Source of the DNA: Mailhella massiliensis
Lineage (GTDB): Bacteria; Desulfobacterota; Desulfovibrionia; Desulfovibrionales; Desulfovibrionaceae
DNA: 5,792 nt
Direction of reading: 5' to 3'
Assembly (NCBI RefSeq): GCF_020741395.1
Contig: NZ_DYZA01000067.1
Location: 1-5,792, forward strand
Part shown: positions 1-5,505 of the stretch, one piece after another
Layout: every line of letters starts with the position of its first letter
How positions within the stretch are numbered: the stretch's first letter is position 1
Position numbers and translations under genes: made by a program
Notes under the pieces: model-generated
Told to the model about the DNA's origin: nothing
The model's input: only the letters and a program-made list of their open reading frames with translations
The model's database searches: none

Positions 1-368
1 TCAAGAACGGGCGCACCGCTCTCCATGCTGATGACGCATTCATCCAGAAGTCCGGCAGAATTTTCCTCTTCCGGTTCGGTTTCGACCTGTCCGGGGTATT
101 CCTCGAACTCGTCGAAGCTCTGGTTCAGCACCACAAGAGTTTCTTCCATGCAGCGATTGCACGGCATGGCCACCACACCTCTGATCGTGCCGCGGATGAG
201 GCAACCATCCTCCTGCGGAAGGATGAACACTTCCGCAAAGACGGGCTCAACCATGCGGCAGAAAAGATGATATTGCGCAGCCGGATCCGTCCATACCGTC
301 TCGTCGGAAACCGTAATGGAGCAGCCCTGTGGCTCTATCTCATTGAGTGCGATGTGCTTTAAATCCAT
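1..368 (-). CDS. yceD: YceD/DUF177 family protein, 3' end outside window
   Basis: The frame is open from the ATG at 368 to the left edge, giving 122 visible residues with no stop; the C-terminus is missing. The protein has a mixed beta-type N-terminal half, then the family's hallmark CxxC pair (PCNRCME, Cys70 and Cys73), then a strongly acidic stretch (about residues 86–103). E. coli YceD has the same arrangement, with a CxRC-type motif near mid-protein, and is about 170 residues long. The family is linked to 23S rRNA accumulation and is commonly encoded directly upstream of rpmF (ribosomal protein L32) and fatty-acid/phospholipid genes; that downstream part cannot be seen here. The start is supported by an AGAGGT Shine-Dalgarno at 374–379, 5 nt before the ATG, and by a strong promoter just upstream. 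The family call rests on the CxxC context and acidic region recognised by eye. Confidence 0.82.
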   Translation of the reverse strand, partial: MDLKHIALNEIEPQGCSITVSDETVWTDPAAQYHLFCRMVEPVFAEVFILPQEDGCLIRGTIRGVVAMPCNRCMEETLVVLNQSFDEFEEYPGQVETEPEEENSAGLLDECVISMESGAPVL

Positions 369-373
369 GCCTT

Positions 374-379
374 ACCTCT
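374..379 (-). promoter_or_regulatory. Ribosome binding site of the YceD/DUF177 gene
   Basis: AGAGGT on the minus strand with a 5-nt spacer to the ATG at 368. It fixes the start of a gene whose end is not in the window. Confidence 0.7.
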
Positions 380-390
380 GGAAACATGAC

Positions 391-419
391 AAAATACCGA
401 CGGCAGCCATCTTTGTCAA
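391..419 (-). promoter_or_regulatory. Sigma70-type promoter for the YceD/DUF177 gene
   Basis: On the minus strand a perfect -35 TTGACA (419–414) is followed by a 17-bp spacer and a -10 TATTTT (396–391). Transcription would start near 384, giving a very short leader of about 16 nt that contains the Shine-Dalgarno. This separates the YceD gene from the fabD–argS–SPOR cluster upstream. Confidence 0.75.
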
Positions 420-496
420 GCCTTCCGCGACCCTCTCCGGGTGGTAATTTCCTCCCGTCCCTCCTGAAAAAACGGACGCAAAAACATGGCGGCAGG

Positions 497-526
497 AAAA
501 AGGCACAAGGGCCCCCTACTTCCCTT
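497..526 (-). terminator. Possible weak terminator after the SPOR-domain gene
   Basis: On the minus strand AAGGG (526–522) can pair with CCCTT (511–507) around a 10-nt loop that includes the SPOR gene's TAG stop. A spacer GTGCC and then TTTTT (501–497) follow. The stem is only 5 bp and the T-run is displaced, so this is a weak candidate. More T-runs follow at about 485–481 and 475–470. Confidence 0.3.
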
Positions 527-1316
527 TCACCGCCTTCTCGCTGATAAGCATGGCATCGTGCAGACCGTACTTATCGAGGGTGCGGCGCATCAGCTGAAGA
601 TCGGCCTTGCCGCCCCGAAAAAGTACCTGCACATAATACCAAGTGCCACGTTTTGTTTTCGTCTGCGTGCGGCGCGCCTTCAGCCCGTCCTTCGTCAGTC
701 TGTCGTACAGGGCTTTGGCCTGTGCCTGCTCCTTGAAGGCCGCCACGCGCAGCACATAGTCAAACTGCGGCTCCTTCGGCTTCTGCACTTCCTCTTTCGA
801 CTTTTCCTGTTTCGGCTTTTCCTGAGCCGCCTGGGTAACGGACGGCGCAGGCGCGGTCGGAACATCGGAAAGCACACCGCCCGACGCGTCGCTCTTCAGG
901 CTGGTCATGAAGCGAAGCTCTTCCTTGGGGAGAATCTTCTCCTTTTCCTCAGCCTCGCTTTCTCCCTCCGGAGAATCTTCGGCAAGGAGCTTTTCCAGCT
1001 CCAGAGCCTGGGGCAGCGGCATGCTGCTGCGCCCCACAATGACTCCGGAAAGAAAACTGAAGCCGAGGAGAACCAGCGCCAGCACGCTTATGGTCACCAG
1101 CGCGGAGGGCGTGATGTTCGCCCTCCAGGTGAACACGCCGCGCCCTTCCGAGCGGGAGGACGCACTTTTGCGCGAGGAGGCTTCCTTCTCCGCCGCTGCC
1201 TCTCTGACTGCGGCGTCGGAACTTTCCTCAGAGGCCGAAAAAACGGACTGTCTCCGTTCCCGGTCGCTGTTCTTCTTCGCGCTGGAAGAGGAATTGCGAT
1301 AAAACGCGTTGGCCAT
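516..1316 (-). CDS. Membrane-anchored SPOR-domain protein
   Basis: A 266-residue bitopic membrane protein. Residues 1–69 are polar and rich in Ser, Arg, Lys and Glu and probably cytoplasmic. One hydrophobic helix (about 71–95, from SALVTISVLALVLLG onward) is the membrane anchor. A long charged linker follows, acidic at about 110–135 and Pro/Lys/Glu-rich at about 152–184. The C-terminal 185–262 is a SPOR domain, opening with FDYVLRVAAFKEQAQA, a typical first strand and helix, with the matching YYVQVLF strand later. SPOR domains bind denuded peptidoglycan glycans at division sites, so a role in division or cell-wall remodelling is inferred; the exact partner is unknown. The start lies 2 bp after the argS stop. 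The only Shine-Dalgarno-like bases (GGA, 1331–1329) sit 12 nt away, and the next Met is residue 99, beyond the membrane helix. Translation by coupling to argS is therefore likely. Confidence 0.88.
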   Translation of the reverse strand: MANAFYRNSSSSAKKNSDRERRQSVFSASEESSDAAVREAAAEKEASSRKSASSRSEGRGVFTWRANITPSALVTISVLALVLLGFSFLSGVIVGRSSMPLPQALELEKLLAEDSPEGESEAEEKEKILPKEELRFMTSLKSDASGGVLSDVPTAPAPSVTQAAQEKPKQEKSKEEVQKPKEPQFDYVLRVAAFKEQAQAKALYDRLTKDGLKARRTQTKTKRGTWYYVQVLFRGGKADLQLMRRTLDKYGLHDAMLISEKAVKGK

Positions 1317-1318
1317 GG

Positions 1319-2986
1319 CTACATGGATTCCGGCGCGCTCACGCCGAGCAGGTCAAGTCCGTTGGCAATGACGACGCTCACGGCGCGCAGAAGCGCCAGA
1401 CGAGCTTTCATCACGGCTTCATCGTCGCCGCTCAGAACAGGATTATTGGCATAATAGCTGTGCAGCTTTCCGGCCAGTTCCATGAGATAGAAGCTGACGG
1501 GATGGGCGGCGCGGGCGCGGGCGGCGTCTTCCACCACATTGCGGAAGCGCTCCACCTCACGCAGCAGCGAGAGATCGTCCGCCGAAGTAAGCGGAGCCAG
1601 CATTTCCAGAGAGCTTCGTTCCGGCATCTCCACGCCCCTGTCGGCTGCGCGGCGCAGAAGCGCGGCCACACGGGCATGGGCGTACTGAACATAATACACC
1701 GGGTTTTCCATGTTGCGCTGCTTCACAAGGTCAAGGTCGAAATCCAGCGGACTGTCGCTCTTACGGGACAGGAACATGTATCTTGCGGCATCCGTGCCTA
1801 CATCGTCGAGCACTTCGCGCAGGGTCACGAACTCGCCGGAGCGAGTGGACATGGCCACGGGCTCGCCGCCGCGCATGAGGTTCACCATCTGGATGAGCAC
1901 CACATGGAAGTCGTTTTCCGGATCATGCTGCATGCAGGTAACGGCCGCCTTCATGCGGGGAACATAGCCGTGATGATCCGCACCCCATACGTCTATGCAC
2001 TCATCAAAACCGCGTTCAAACTTGTCGGCGTGATAGGCTATGTCGGAAGCAAAATAAGTCAGATAGCCGTCGCTTTTGCGAAGCACCCTGTCTTTGTCGT
2101 CGCCGAACTGCTCCGTAGCCAGCCATACGGCATTATCCTTGTCGTATACAAGGCCCATGCTGCGCAGCTTTTCGAAGGCTTCCTCTACCTTGCCCGCATC
2201 CACAAGACTCTTCTCCGAAAACCAGACCTGATGTTCCACGCGGAATTCCCTGAGGTCTTCCTTGATGCCTGCCAGAATGGTGGCACAGGCGTATTCGTAG
2301 CACAGGTCCTTGGCCTCAGCCTCGGGGCGGTTCGGAAGCTCAGGATCCTTTTCCAGCATTTCCCGGGCTATGTCGCGGATATACTCGCCGTGATACCAGC
2401 CTTTCGGATCTTCGGGGTAGACCACGGGAAGATTAAGCAGCTCGCGCATGCGCAAGTACACGGAATCGCCGAGCAGGCGCATCTGGCGGCCTGCATCGTT
2501 AATGTAATACTCCGTGGAAACGTCGTAGCCCGCAAAACGCAACAGACGGGTAAGGGAGTCGCCCACAGCTGCACCGCGGCCATGGCCTATGTGCAGCGGG
2601 CCGGTAGGATTGGCGGAAACATACTCCACCACGATGCGGCGGCCGCTCCCGTTCTTCGAGGAACCGAAAGCTCTGCCCTGCTCTTCCACGTCGCACACCA
2701 CCCCTTGCCAGAACGACGGGGCGAAGGTGATGTTGATGAAGCCCGGGCCTGCTATCTCGGCCGTGATCAGGCCGGGGAACTTCCTGTTCAGCCCGGCCAC
2801 AAGCTTTTCCGCCACGGCCCGCGGGGCGGCCTTGGCCTGTTTTGCAAGCACCATGGCCAGATTGGTGGCCAGGTCCCCGTGCTTTTCATCCCGGGGGATT
2901 TCCAGAACGGCCTTTTCCGGCCATTCCCAGCCCTCGGCGGCCACCATGTCCTTCAGGGCCTTTTCAATGAGGAGTATGTCACGCAT
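1319..2986 (-). CDS. argS: Arginyl-tRNA synthetase
   Basis: Charges tRNA-Arg with arginine using ATP in the cytosol; a class I aminoacyl-tRNA synthetase. The 555 residues match the usual bacterial length. The N-terminal Arg-specific domain (about 1–90, with HGDLATNLAM at 36–45) precedes the catalytic Rossmann fold. This carries SANPTGPLHIGHGRG (HIGH at 132–135), the YYINDAGRQ segment after it, and WGADHHGY (334–341). In place of a canonical KMSKS is MSTRSG (379–384), the usual relaxed form for this enzyme. The C-terminal DALR anticodon-binding helical domain begins near NPVYYVQYAHAR (428–439) and runs to the end. Nothing looks broken. The gene is 2 bp after fabD, and its AAGGA Shine-Dalgarno lies within the last codons of fabD; the SPOR gene follows 2 bp after its stop. 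No internal promoter is evident, so it is most likely read from the fabD mRNA. Confidence 0.97.
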   Translation of the reverse strand: MRDILLIEKALKDMVAAEGWEWPEKAVLEIPRDEKHGDLATNLAMVLAKQAKAAPRAVAEKLVAGLNRKFPGLITAEIAGPGFINITFAPSFWQGVVCDVEEQGRAFGSSKNGSGRRIVVEYVSANPTGPLHIGHGRGAAVGDSLTRLLRFAGYDVSTEYYINDAGRQMRLLGDSVYLRMRELLNLPVVYPEDPKGWYHGEYIRDIAREMLEKDPELPNRPEAEAKDLCYEYACATILAGIKEDLREFRVEHQVWFSEKSLVDAGKVEEAFEKLRSMGLVYDKDNAVWLATEQFGDDKDRVLRKSDGYLTYFASDIAYHADKFERGFDECIDVWGADHHGYVPRMKAAVTCMQHDPENDFHVVLIQMVNLMRGGEPVAMSTRSGEFVTLREVLDDVGTDAARYMFLSRKSDSPLDFDLDLVKQRNMENPVYYVQYAHARVAALLRRAADRGVEMPERSSLEMLAPLTSADDLSLLREVERFRNVVEDAARARAAHPVSFYLMELAGKLHSYYANNPVLSGDDEAVMKARLALLRAVSVVIANGLDLLGVSAPESM

Positions 2987-2988
2987 TG

Positions 2989-3948
2989 TTATCCTTCAAA
3001 CGCTTCCACGGCGTCTTTATTGGGAATATGAACGGTAGTATAGCTGCCGTCCGCCACATCGGCGGCCACGAGAATGGGCCGAACCATACGGGTGAGCACC
3101 CCCTGAGGCCCGAATTCCACCCAGCGGCGCACGCCGTCGCGCCACTGATTTGAAATGGTATCCACCCAACAGACGGACGAAGTCATCTGGCGGCGCATGG
3201 CACTATGGATGGATTCGGCATCGCTCAGGTGTTCGCCGTTGATATTAAAATAGATGGGAAAAGCCGCGTCGTGCCAGTCCTGCTTGTCCAGAAGCTTGGA
3301 AAATTCGGCGGAAGCCTCGGCCATCATGGGCGTGTGGAACGCGCCGCTCACTGCCAGGGGGAAGCCCTTGGCACGCGGGTTCTCTGCTTTCAGGCGTTCG
3401 GCGGCGGCTTCCACGGCTTCGCGGTGACCGCTCAGCACGAACTGCAAGGGGGTGTTCTTATTGGCCACGCGCACCAGCTTGCCGGTACTTTCGGAAACTT
3501 CCCGGGCGACGTTTTCCACCTGTTCCTGGGAAAGGCGAATCATGGCGCACATGGTACCTATATGTTCCGGGTCAACATCGGCCATGAGGCGGCCGCGCAG
3601 GGCCACAAGTTCCAGCACCTTGTCCATAGGGAGCACACGGGCGGCGGCCAGAGCGCTGAATTCACCGAGGCTGTGCCCGGCCGCGCAGGCGGGAGAAAGG
3701 CGATCCGCCACACTTATCCACAGGGCAAGGTTAACCACCGTGATTGCAGGCTGAAGGTTGCGGGTTTCAGCCATAAGGGTAGCGTCGTTGCTTTCCCAAT
3801 ATATTTCACGCAGCGGCAGGCCGCTTATGCTTTCCGCCTTCTTCCAGAGATCCATGATATCGGAGGACGCCTCGGCGAGACGCCGCCCCATGCCGGATGC
3901 CTGCGCCCCTTGACCGGGGAACAGGATAGCCGTCTGAACACTGCTCAT
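2989..3948 (-). CDS. fabD: Malonyl-CoA:acyl carrier protein transacylase
   Basis: Transfers malonate from malonyl-CoA to holo-ACP, supplying the extender unit for type II fatty-acid synthesis in the cytosol. The 319 residues match the family (about 310). The N-terminus carries the LFPGQGAQ motif (9–16), whose Gln helps form the oxyanion hole. The nucleophile elbow is GHSLGEFSAL (91–100) with catalytic Ser93. Arg118 in ALRGRLM is the expected malonate-carboxylate ligand. GAFHTPMM (202–209) holds the catalytic His205. All key residues are present. The start is set by AAGGAG 6 nt upstream. It is the first gene of a cluster with argS and the SPOR-domain gene. The other fatty-acid genes often found beside fabD are not here, so it sits apart from a fab cluster in this window. 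A 149-bp spacer with two hairpins separates it from glpX; no clear promoter of its own could be assigned. Confidence 0.96.
   Translation of the reverse strand: MSSVQTAILFPGQGAQASGMGRRLAEASSDIMDLWKKAESISGLPLREIYWESNDATLMAETRNLQPAITVVNLALWISVADRLSPACAAGHSLGEFSALAAARVLPMDKVLELVALRGRLMADVDPEHIGTMCAMIRLSQEQVENVAREVSESTGKLVRVANKNTPLQFVLSGHREAVEAAAERLKAENPRAKGFPLAVSGAFHTPMMAEASAEFSKLLDKQDWHDAAFPIYFNINGEHLSDAESIHSAMRRQMTSSVCWVDTISNQWRDGVRRWVEFGPQGVLTRMVRPILVAADVADGSYTTVHIPNKDAVEAFEG
2992..2996 (-). promoter_or_regulatory. argS ribosome binding site inside the fabD 3' end
   Basis: AAGGA on the minus strand overlaps the final Glu-Gly codons of fabD, with a 5-nt spacer (TAACA) to the argS ATG. Ribosomes finishing fabD would stop on top of this site, which favours coupled translation. 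Confidence 0.65.
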
Positions 3949-3954
3949 TCCATA

Positions 3955-3960
3955 CTCCTT
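3955..3960 (-). promoter_or_regulatory. fabD ribosome binding site
   Basis: AAGGAG on the minus strand, 6 nt before the ATG at 3948. It overlaps a decoy ATG (3954–3952) that reaches a stop after one codon, so the ATG at 3948 is the true start. Confidence 0.75.
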
Positions 3961-3986
3961 GAACTGGATTATGGGTCATAACACAG

Positions 3987-4011
3987 GGGCCGCCGCCTGT
4001 GGGCGGGGCCC
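3987..4011. other. GC-rich hairpin in the fabD leader region
   Basis: Arms 3987–3997 and 4002–4011 form about 10 GC-rich base pairs with a single bulged base (3992) and a 4-nt loop. Its T-rich flank (TTCTTTCT, 4012–4019) lies on the plus-strand side, so as an intrinsic terminator it would face rightward transcription, for which no gene is seen. On the minus strand it lies about 40 nt before the fabD ATG and, if transcribed, would be a 5' leader structure. Confidence 0.45.
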
Positions 4012-4039
4012 TTCTTTCTCAACCTGTTTGGGGAACACC

Positions 4040-4071
4040 GCGCGCCGCCCGGAAATTTTCCGGCGGCGCGC
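4040..4071 (-). terminator. glpX: Hairpin after glpX, probable terminator
   Basis: Arms 4040–4049 (GCGCGCCGCC) and 4062–4071 are perfect complements of 10 bp. The stem extends by 2–3 more pairs past one bulged C (4050) to a small AT loop. It lies 27–58 bp beyond the glpX stop. The bases after it on the minus strand (GGTGTTCCCC) lack a good T-run, so termination may be partial, or the hairpin may act as a 3' stabiliser. Partial readthrough into fabD is possible. Confidence 0.5.
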
Positions 4072-4097
4072 TCCGAAACCGGGCTTTCAGGCAACGC

Positions 4098-5081
4098 TTA
4101 GTCGTAACGGACGGAACTGAATTTCATCAGGCGTTCCCAGTTATGGTGCGACTCAATATAGCGGAATGTTCCGGTTTTGGCGCGTATGACCAGCGAATGG
4201 GTCACAGCTCCGCGTCCGGAATAACTCACGCCGCCAAGGAACGTACCCCCGGAAATACCGGTAGCGGCAAAGAAGGCGTCATCGGCGCGAATGATGGAAT
4301 CCACGGTGAGAATTTCATCCAGCCTCGTGCCTTCCGCGATCATGGCCTGGCGTTCGGACTCGGACTGTGGATCGAAACGGCCGAACATCTGCCCGCCCAC
4401 ACCCTTGATTGCACAGGCGGAAATCACGCCTTCCGGCGTACCGCCGGTGCCCATCATGACATCCACGTCCACACCGGGGTCGGCCACCATGAGCGAACCG
4501 GCAACGTCGCCGTCGGTATGCAGAGTGATGCGTGCCCCCGTTTTACGGATTTCCTCGATAAGGCCCTTGTGACGGGGCTTGTCAAGCACGAACACCACAA
4601 GGTCGTTGATATCCTTGCCCACGGCACGGGCCACGGCGTGAAGGTTGTCGGCCACAGGAGCATCGATATCCACCACGTCGCGGGCCTCCCTGCCCACCAC
4701 AAGCTTTTTCATGTAATAGCTGGATCCGGGGTTGTACATATACCCCGATTTGCACGCACCTATCACGGCAATGGCGTTGGGACGACCGAGAGCCAGAAGG
4801 TTGGTGCCTTCCACAGGGTCGACGGCTATGTCGACTTCAGGCCCCGTTCCGTCGCCCACCTCTTCGCCGTTATACAGCATGGGAGCCTCATCCTTGGCCC
4901 CTTCGCCGATGACGACACGGCCCCGGATGGAGAGAGAATCGAAGGAAAGACGCATGGCGTCCACAGCCGCACCGTCGCCATCTTCCTTGGCGCCTTTTCC
5001 CAGCCAGCGCGCCGCGGAAAGAGCCGCAGATTCCGTTACACGGAGCAGATCAAATGCCAGATTTTTTTCAGGAGCTTGCAT
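4098..5081 (-). CDS. glpX: Fructose-1,6-bisphosphatase class II
   Basis: Hydrolyses fructose 1,6-bisphosphate to fructose 6-phosphate in gluconeogenesis, using divalent metal. The 327 residues fit the GlpX family (E. coli 336). By recalled alignment with E. coli GlpX the metal and catalytic residues are all present: Asp36 in DGDGAAVDAMR, Glu60 in VIGEGAKDEAPM, Asp88 and Glu91 in VDPVEGT, and Glu217 in GTPEGV. The substrate-side segments DKPRHKGLIEEI (168–179) and TDGDVAGSL (189–197) are also typical. An in-frame ATG exists at 5195 but would add 38 atypical residues and lies upstream of the -35 box. The ATG at 5081 has an AGGAAGGA Shine-Dalgarno (5086–5093) and begins where family members begin. 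The gene appears to have its own promoter and to end before a hairpin, so it is probably a single-gene unit with possible readthrough to fabD. Confidence 0.95.
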   Translation of the reverse strand: MQAPEKNLAFDLLRVTESAALSAARWLGKGAKEDGDGAAVDAMRLSFDSLSIRGRVVIGEGAKDEAPMLYNGEEVGDGTGPEVDIAVDPVEGTNLLALGRPNAIAVIGACKSGYMYNPGSSYYMKKLVVGREARDVVDIDAPVADNLHAVARAVGKDINDLVVFVLDKPRHKGLIEEIRKTGARITLHTDGDVAGSLMVADPGVDVDVMMGTGGTPEGVISACAIKGVGGQMFGRFDPQSESERQAMIAEGTRLDEILTVDSIIRADDAFFAATGISGGTFLGGVSYSGRGAVTHSLVIRAKTGTFRYIESHHNWERLMKFSSVRYD

Positions 5082-5085
5082 ATCG

Positions 5086-5093
5086 TCCTTCCT
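5086..5093 (-). promoter_or_regulatory. glpX: glpX ribosome binding site deciding the start
   Basis: AGGAAGGA on the minus strand, ending 4 nt before the ATG at 5081 (8 nt from its first AGGA). It favours this start over the in-frame ATG at 5195. Confidence 0.75.
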
Positions 5094-5145
5094 CGGAAAG
5101 GGGGTGTTCTTACATAAAGGCCCATGCGCAGGCCGCAGTAAAACA

Positions 5146-5174
5146 ACTATAGCCGAGCCCGGATTTTTCATCAA
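5146..5174 (-). promoter_or_regulatory. glpX: Sigma70-type promoter of glpX
   Basis: On the minus strand -35 TTGATG (5174–5169), a 17-bp spacer and -10 TATAGT (5151–5146). Transcription would start near 5139, giving a leader of about 58 nt before the ATG at 5081. No clear operator repeat is seen over it. Confidence 0.75.
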
Positions 5175-5438
5175 GAGTAAAAGGCCTCCGTGCAAAGTTT
5201 CGGCCGCTCCTGAAAACTCCTTGAAAGGTTTTGCAATATTTCCCCTCGACCGTGCCCCGCCTACGACCGGATACGGGGACTTGCCGGGCCGAGCCAGAGA
5301 AGTGCGTCGCCCCTCCGCCCGGGAACTTTCCCCGGCAAGAGCACTTTCGGAACGACGCGGGGCGCCGGGAAAAAACGCTCCAGTATCCGCCCTTACTCAC
5401 GGGACGTTATTCTCAGAGCGCCTCCCACAAGTCAGTTT
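5175..5438. other. Gene-free stretch upstream of the glpX promoter
   Basis: With the promoter and leader, the gene-free gap from glpX to tnpA runs 5082–5505. In this part the open frames on both strands have compositions unlike proteins (many Arg, Pro, Gly and Cys runs), and the minus-strand one runs through the glpX promoter. Short inverted matches occur, for example CCCCG/CGGGG near 5254–5278 and CCGGG/CCCGG near 5320–5336, but none has a terminator tail. I see no tRNA or known RNA shape. It may be old intergenic DNA or debris flanking the insertion element. Confidence 0.5.
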
Positions 5439-5453
5439 GACCCTATAAGGGTC
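5439..5453 (-). repeat. Outer stem-loop beyond tnpA, possible IS right-end hairpin
   Basis: GACCCT and AGGGTC are perfect 6-bp complements around a 3-nt AT loop, about 53 bp after the tnpA stop. On the minus strand it is followed at once by AAACTG, with TCAA spanning the hairpin's foot. It may be the subterminal hairpin recognised by the transposase; this is inferred from position and shape. Confidence 0.5.
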
Positions 5454-5465
5454 TGGTACTCGGCT

Positions 5466-5481
5466 GCCCTTTTAAGAGGGC
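5466..5481 (-). repeat. Inner stem-loop after tnpA
   Basis: GCCCT and AGGGC pair over 5 bp around a 6-nt AT-rich loop, 25 bp past the tnpA stop. It could be a second end hairpin of the element or a weak terminator for tnpA; there is no T-run directly after it on the minus strand. Confidence 0.4.
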
Positions 5482-5505
5482 TCTGTCTCGACTCTTGCCG
5501 AAGAA

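Noticed and set aside
486..1454. Plus-strand open frame of 322 codons opposite the SPOR gene and the argS end
   Set aside because: It overlaps two supported genes in antisense, and its Arg/Leu/Phe-rich low-complexity stretches mirror the Lys/Glu/Ser codons of the SPOR protein linker.
1460..3031. Long plus-strand open frame of 523 codons opposite argS
   Set aside because: It lies wholly antisense to a clear argS, has no recognisable domain, and is rich in His, Gly and Ala, as expected from the reverse frame of GC-rich codons. No promoter or Shine-Dalgarno was noted.
3205..3981. Plus-strand open frame of 258 codons opposite fabD
   Set aside because: Antisense shadow of fabD; no motif recognised.
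3987..4019. Plus-strand intrinsic terminator (hairpin plus TTCTTTCT)
   Set aside because: The shape fits, but no rightward gene exists to be terminated, so it is listed only as a hairpin.
3999..5117. Plus-strand open frame of 372 codons opposite glpX
   Set aside because: It is antisense to a clear glpX, its composition is His/Gly-rich, and no family is recognised.
5110..5400. Minus-strand open frame of 96 codons upstream of glpX
   Set aside because: It runs through the glpX promoter, overlaps the glpX leader, and has an Arg/Gly/Ser/Cys-rich composition without domains.
5231..5440. Plus-strand open frame of 69 codons in the glpX–tnpA gap
   Set aside because: Pro/Arg-rich composition, no Shine-Dalgarno, and it ends inside the proposed IS hairpin.
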